Shown: piece after piece, positions 57,980 through 64,000 of the stretch
Layout: each line of letters begins with the position of its first letter
Numbering within the stretch: position 1 is the stretch's first letter
From: Acorus gramineus
Lineage: Eukaryota; Streptophyta; Magnoliopsida; Acorales; Acoraceae
Assembly: GCA_030737835.1 (NCBI GenBank)
Contig: CM060855.1
Coordinates: 7,231,786-7,295,785, forward strand
Direction of reading: 5' to 3'
Length of the DNA stretch: 64,000 nucleotides
Notes under the pieces: generated by a model
The model's database searches: none
Seen by the model: the letters and a program-made list of their open reading frames with translations, nothing else
Told to the model about the DNA's origin: nothing
Position numbers and translations under genes: made by a program

Positions 57980-60900
57980 ATGGCTTCAAAACCCAAAACT
58001 CGGCCGAAATCGAACCCGCCCGAGCCAGCCCTAACCCTAGCCATGGCGATGTCGGAAGGGGGCGACGACGACGACGATTTCCAGGACCCCAGCCAGGCTA
58101 TCTCCCTCGCCCAAACCCTTATCCTCTCCTCCCTCAAAAACCCTACCTCCAGACCCCTCAAACCCTCCAATGGAACCTCCCGGAAGAAACCGAGGCCGAA
58201 CCCTTCAACGGGGAAGGAGAATCGCGAGCTCCTCCCCCGGGTCCCACCTTCGAAACCCAGGGTTCCTCCGAAGATCGGATCGGAAAGGGTGAATCTTTCG
58301 ACAGCCAATGACGAGCCTGCGCGGGTTCCGACGCGGGAGGCCACTGTTTCCGATGAATGCGGGAGAGATGGGGGGTTCAAGACGGGGATCGGCTACTACA
58401 CTGGTTCGATCGAGTCTAGACTGATGGGTTCGAGCTTAAAAAATGGCGGCTTGGATATTGAAGCCGGACGTGAAGAAGAAGATCCGGGAGAGATTGAACC
58501 GGGGACCCAACTGAGGGAGTTGATGAACCTGTGTTCGGAGATGAACGAGGAAGAGATATCTGAACCGGTTGTTGAGGATTTGATGAATTGTGGGGATGGA
58601 CGGGTTGAGTGTCCATTGTGCGGGATTGATATCTCAGACTTGACGGAGGAGCTCCGACACGTTCACACGAATGAATGTCTTGATAAAGAGGTGATGTATT
58701 TGATTTGGGACTTTTTGTTTTTTGTATTGCATTTTGATAATTAGCATGATGTTTGAATGGTGTTCAGAATGATGAAATGCATGGGTGATTTGATGACTGA
58801 ATTCGTATTTTGTTTTATTTTGCATTTTATTGTTTAGTAAGCTGAGGCTCGAACCTACGACCTCATGGTTGCAAATTTTGTCGTCTCGCTTTCTGTTGAT
58901 TCTGAGAAATGAGAATGTAAAGAGTTAGCACCTGCATAAGTTTCCATCCGTGATGTAATACATCCATGCAAGGAGAATGAAATTTTTAACCCACAATCCG
59001 TCTTGAGTGTAAAACTAGTTTCCTGAGCCATCCATTAACCAATAATCTTGAATAAGTCTCTTAGAAGCGCTATTTATATGTCTGAAAATAAAATTATGTA
59101 ACAGGCTAACAGCTGAAATATGGGCTCTTCTTTTTGGTCATTGGCCTATTCATTTTGCATTATCTGTGGTTCTAAATGTGTGGACTTCGGACTTCCATAA
59201 GTTCTCTGTTATAATTATCATATAGATTCACGATAGAGTTCATTGGTAATTTTAAACCTTATTGATAGCATGTGCCTGGTATCATGAAAATTGACTATGA
59301 GGATTTTTCTTGCAGGTGCGCATCCCAACTGATGAAATCAATCCCCGTTCACTCAAGCAGGCAGTTGATACCTCCCCTGTGATCAGTTTTCTGTCAAATT
59401 TAGGTCTATCAAGATACGAAGACGCTTTCATGAGAGAGGAGATTGATTGGGATACCCTACAGTGGCTTACTGAAGAGGTTTGCTCATAACACTAACTGTC
59501 TTTGTTTTTCAAGGGCTTGATTGCTTCATATATATTTCCTAGTATGTAACTGTAATTTCATTGTTTATGTTGCCAACCACAACTTCTCGTTACAAACAGT
59601 TTTGGGTGATGAACTTCAATGTTGCAGGATTTACTAACCTTAGGTATTGTAGCGCTTGGTCCAAGGAAGAAAATCGTGCATGCACTTAATGATTTACGAA
59701 AAGCCAACTGTAATATGCACGATGTAGAAATGGATGTTTCCCAGGTCAGAAATAATGGAAACGTTGGGAAAGTTCTGCCTGGGAATAAGTTGATTACTGA
59801 GTTTTTTCAGGGTCCTGCTACAAGGAATAGTGTTTGCAGCCCAAGAAATGTTCCTCCTAGGGTAGAAGGAACCAACCAGGTTTCAGCTCAGAAAAAGGCT
59901 ATCACAAGAAATAAAGCCAATAGTGGGAAGCTCAAAGACATTCCTCCATGGTGCTGTGTACCAGGAACACCATTTCGAGTGGTATAATATTCATTGACTG
60001 AAATCATGTTGCAGTTCTTTATACAGTTACATACATTTGTTTTACTTGTTCACATTGTCTGGGAGCCTTCTTATATATTGTACTTATCTTGCTCAGTTGT
60101 CATACCCAGTTGTGATACACTTTTTAGAAAGTGGCTGTATTTTTGAAAGTATTATCAAATATTTTTAAAATTCCAAGAACATTGTTATATTCTTGTTATA
60201 CTGCTGGACCACTTCAACGATAGCTGACATTATTAATTTCGCTCCACTCTTAGAAGATCATTATTTTTTATCACATTTACCTGAAAATTTCCTTCTAACA
60301 AGAGCTGTCTAGAAAACATGCAGGGAAATGGAAGTCAATCCAATTCTTGCTGCCTAATGAATGTTTATGACCATTATTCTAAGGCTATCTATATGTTGGT
60401 TAGCTTGTTCCTCTTTGCCTCTTTGGTTGTATGTTGGTCCCATGCAAAATGGATATATCTCAAAGCACCACAATTTGTAAAAGATATTGTTTCCTCTATT
60501 AAATGTACAATTGCTCAATATGTACAGGATGCTTTCCGTTATCTAGGAGGAGACTGTTCCCATTGGTTTCTCACTCACTTTCATCTGGACCGTAAGTCAA
60601 TTCTATCTCGTGAAGATATATTCTCATTAAAAACTGCCTGTCTCTTTCACACACCCTTTTCATTTGTGATATTTATCCTATGGGCCTTCTTCCTGTACCT
60701 ATTTTGTGTTCGGCCATATCCTTGTAAATCCACTGGTATGCTTCTGCAGATTATCAGGGACTTACTAGGAGCTTCAGCTATGGAAAGATATATTGCTCTG
60801 AAATCACTGCACAGCTTGTAAATTTGAAGATTGGGGTTTCATTAGATAGATTGCACGTGTTACCACTCAACCAGAAAATTAGAATTGCTGGCACTGGCGT

Positions 60901-62613
60901 GACATGTTTGGATGCAAACCACTGTCCTGGTTCAATGATTCTTTTGTTTGAACTGCCAAATGGTAAGGTGTGGTGAGTGATCCCTTAAGCTGGTATATAC
61001 ACAGATTTATCTCTTTTCAGTCTTATTTTACTTAATATAGTAGTGGAAACTCTCATTTTAAGTTCCTTGAATTTAATCTCACTCTATTTCATCTATCAGA
61101 CTGTTCTACATACCGGTGATTTTAGATTCTGTCCAGAAATGGTGAGTGATCCAGTGTTGCGGTCATGCCGACTTCATACACTTATTCTTGATACGACTTA
61201 TTGTAACCCTCAGGTGCTCACTATGCATTTCACATTGATTGATCACCAAGACATGGTGTATGTAACAAAATGAAGGTATTGACATGAATCTGACTCCAAA
61301 TTTATAATATTCTGTGTAGTATGATTTTCCAAAGCAGGAAGCAGTAATACAGTTTGTCATTGAGGCCATTCAAGCGGAGGCTTTCAACCCCAAGACTCTA
61401 TTTCTGATTGGTAGCTATACAATAGGTAATGCACCACATATCATCTCTGTGGGTGTATGCGCTTGTCTTCTTTCCTTCATGATTTGTGTTAATTTATAAC
61501 TTGCTTGTTCTGAGTGCAGGAAAAGAGAGGCTGTTCTTGGAGGTTGCTCGATGTCTACGAAAGAAGGTCTATGTTGGTGCAGCAAAACTTCGGTTATTAG
61601 AGTGCTTAGGGTTCCCCAAGGAGGATATGCAGTGGTTTACGGTGAATGAAATGGAAAGTCGTATCCATGTTGTCCCGATGTGGACAATTGCAAGCTTTAA
61701 AAGAATGAAGCATCTATCCAATCAATATTCTGTGAGGCTCACTCTTTGCAAGTACTTCACATATATCCATATATATTCCTTTCATCTTTTGTTGATGTGT
61801 CAATGTGTCATATATCAGGGTCGCTACAATCTAATAGTTGCTTTCTCCCCTACCGGATGGACATTTGGAAAGGGGAAGAAAAAGTCTCCATGTAGAAGGT
61901 GGCAGCAGGGCACTATTATCAGGTAATTTACCTGTCATTCTAGCTAATCTATATCTCCATCAAAGAATTGTTGAGCAAAACAATGAATCATTTTAGGCCA
62001 CCTTCACTTGTCAAAGCCGATTTAACTAGAATTTCTTATTCATTCCTTGCCCATATTTAATAATTTCATAGAGTTCTGGCCCATTATGATATGAAGATAT
62101 TCAGAAGCAACATTTTGTAGTTTATAGAAATGTTTTTTCAAGTGTTCAGACACAATGCCATCGGACATTGAGAAAAGTATAATGGGTTCTATGACTTCCA
62201 TCTCATGTCATTTCTCTTAAATGTGTTTGCTTATGTGATTGTGTGTTTGATATCAAACTTAAAGTTTGGGAATCGTGTGTTCAAAAGTTTCTAACAGACC
62301 GATCTGAACAATGCTGGCGATAAACTTTGAATACACGAATTCATGTTTTTTTTCCCCACAAGATAGACTGAATGTTCAAGCAACGCTTCTTCTGCCTATG
62401 CTGCAACTCTGTAAATGCTGATGTGACACGTGCTTAAGGTTGTGATGTTCTTGGGTATACAGGTATGAAGTCCCATACAGCGAACATTGCAGTTTCACGG
62501 AGCTCAAAGAGTTCATGAGGTTGGTGTCACCTGAGAACATAATACCGAGCGTGAACAATGACGGCCCTGCATCTGCTGATGCCATGGTTGCTCTCCTCAT
62601 GTCCGATTCATAA
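57980..62613 (+). CDS. SNM1: SNM1/DCLRE1A-type DNA cross-link repair nuclease
   Basis: Predicted metallo-beta-lactamase/beta-CASP nuclease of the SNM1 (PSO2) family, acting in the nucleus on DNA interstrand cross-links and related damage. Ten exons join in phase to 731 codons plus TAA: 57980-58690, 59316-59477, 59628-59981, 60528-60591, 60750-60967, 61100-61213, 61320-61425, 61520-61731, 61819-61922, 62463-62613. A basic, disordered N-terminus precedes a UBZ4-type zinc finger at 209-237 (C211, C214, H229, C233). A SAM-like domain spans about 257-312 (SNLGLSRYEDAF, WLTEEDLLTLGIVALGPRKK). The catalytic core has WCCVPGTPFRVDAFRYLGG, the metal motif HFHLDH at 426-431 (split between exons 4 and 5), DANHCPGS, LHTGDFRF, LILDTTYCNPQ, FLIGSYTIGKERLF, AFSPTGWT and YSEHCSF near the end. 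All expected active-site motifs seem present, so it is probably functional. A second ATG at 58043 could also serve as the start. Confidence 0.94.
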
Positions 62614-64000
62614 CACCCAAAAGAAGTTCATGGTCAATACTTTCCAGATTTTGTTATACGACTACATGTGTTGTGTCTGGGTTTTCTTATTCTGTTGTGT
62701 GGGAAAGAGGGACAGAGTATTGTTCAAGGTTATTAGAAATGCAGTGTACTCTATAATCATAAACGTTATTTAACTGGAATAGTTTTGCACTAATTTGTTT
62801 TGGGATAAATGTTTAATATGAGATGAATATTGTCATCGTCCATGGTTGTCTGTGTAACAAAGACATAGGATACAGAGAATTCATGTATGTGATTTTTTTT
62901 TAAAAATGATTCATGTATGGGTTACCAAGGTAATGTGGTAGTGTTAAATATTTAACATAAATTTATTTAATAAATATATTTTTATATTAATCAAATTTAC
63001 ATAAAAATCATGCATGTTATTTCAAATACTTTTATGTTATTTATGTGATGCACCTTCATTCATTTATATAGAGAATTCAGTCCAAAGGTGAGTCAAATGC
63101 ATTATTGCTAAGGGTGTCTGTTACATTCACTCCTATCATTTTTTTCTAATCACTGTATGTAAATTTCATTTGAATTGAACATATATCATTTTAACGAGTA
63201 TCATTAAAAAAATATATATAATAATAATAATAATAATGGTTGTAGCAAAAGTATTAAAAGTTTCTCATCGGATATATTGATATAATATAACAAACAGTTT
63301 TGTAGCAAGAGATTTTATTAAATGTTATGTACATTAATTATATATACATATAATACATATTTTGTTCCACTTATAAGGGGGTGTTTGGTAATATTTAAAT
63401 AAGATGATTCTGTTTTTAATTAAGCAGAAATCTAAAACGTGTTGTCACATATTTATTTGAAAACACGTTTGAAAAATAAAATTTTATTAAATAGACTTTG
63501 ATTTTTGAAAAAAAACATTTTTCTGTTTTTTAAAAAGCAACCCTTTTGCACTTTAAAAGCGGTAAGTAACTTTTTAATTAAGTTGGGATTTTTAACACTC
63601 GTTTGGTAACATGTTTAACCTTTCTAATTAATTAAAAGTAGAATTACTCTTCAATCGTGTCACCAAACGGAGCCAGAAAAAATAGACTTACATAAAAAGT
63701 TATTTATAACTTTTAGTACAAAACGTTGCTTTTTAAAAAACGTAACAAATACATTTTTCAATAATTCAATTTATTTAAGCTATTTTATTCAACATGTTAT
63801 CTTTGAAACGTGTTTCTAAACTAATCATAAGAATGTTTTTGGTTGCGCGATTGTAAAATTAATTATGCAGGAATCTGGATTTTAAAATTGATTATGCAAG
63901 AAACTCATTTTCTTATCTTTTTAAAATTATAATTTTTAAATATTATTTATTTAAAATCCGTGTACAAAAAATTGTTATAATAAAATTATTTAATTATATA
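62614..64000. other. SNM1-like gene 3' flank with MITE-like repeats
   Basis: 62614-62800 is probably 3' UTR. The remainder is AT-rich. About 63380-63680 resembles a MITE (left GGGGGTGTTTGGTAATATTT, right end read inward GGCTCCGTTTGGTGACACGA), related to 26380-26745. From 63831 the MITE family of polygalacturonase intron 3 (GGTTGCGCGATTG) begins and is cut by the window edge. A (AATA)n-like tract lies near 63222. No gene seen. Confidence 0.5.

Noticed and set aside
58840-58900. GAGGCTCGAACCTACGACCTC in SNM1-like gene intron 1, tRNA-like
   Set aside because: A B-box-like motif alone; no A-box at the right distance, no tail and no target duplication.
60318-60821. 167-codon frame spanning SNM1-like gene intron 3, exon 4 and intron 4
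   Set aside because: Reads through two introns with good splice sites; only the 64-base exon 4 portion matches the SNM1 family.

Overview
The window is nuclear DNA from a flowering plant. It holds intron-rich genes of plant-only families (JAZ/TIFY repressor, pollen receptor-like kinase, GH28 polygalacturonase), a fossil piece of chloroplast DNA, and very AT-rich intergenic DNA packed with MITE-like elements. Exons are sharply GC-rich (first exons of the kinase, polygalacturonase and JAZ genes) against AT-rich flanks. That is common in non-grass monocots, but I cannot name the species. There is no sign of a bacterial or viral replicon, and I saw no tRNA or rRNA gene and no CRISPR array.

Layout. 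1-812: 5' end of a minus-strand 3beta-hydroxysteroid dehydrogenase/decarboxylase (sterol C-4 demethylation) gene that runs off the left edge. 813-4140: AT-rich intergenic DNA. About 4130-4445: a damaged FLZ zinc-finger-like exon. 5430-10752: a higher-order tandem array, 1837-bp units each made of about five diverged ~365-bp monomers. 12490-13870: three unidentified exon-like pieces. 14104-17070: clustered inverted-repeat transposons. 17361-18644: truncated, broken copy of the first three exons of the left-edge sterol gene. 21258-23227: complete five-exon JAZ1/TIFY10-type repressor gene (minus). 23427-24446: a local tandem duplication upstream of it. 24450-40300: long gene-free stretch with a tRNA-derived SINE, several TIR elements (one nested in another) and unclassified repeats. 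40306-45620: complete five-exon GH28 gene (minus), 498 aa. 45905-48300: TIR elements with GGGTC-rich ends. 48650-48830: LINE RNase H scrap. 48989-51776: fossil non-autonomous Copia-type LTR element. 51945-52112: nuclear copy of plastid psbH. 53487-57212: PRK3-like pollen receptor kinase, two exons, 679 aa. 57980-62613: SNM1-type DNA cross-link repair nuclease, ten exons, 731 aa. 62614-64000: AT-rich DNA with MITEs.

The intact genes do not form a pathway or cluster; this is an ordinary plant gene neighbourhood. The most unusual features are structural: the homogenised higher-order array; paired occupied and empty insertion sites made by local duplications; a ghost copy of the start of the kinase exon 2 inside its own intron; and a palindromic element in the same intron. 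I found no convincing new biological system. All exon limits were set by hand from reading frame, GT/AG sites and family conservation, so they are predictions.
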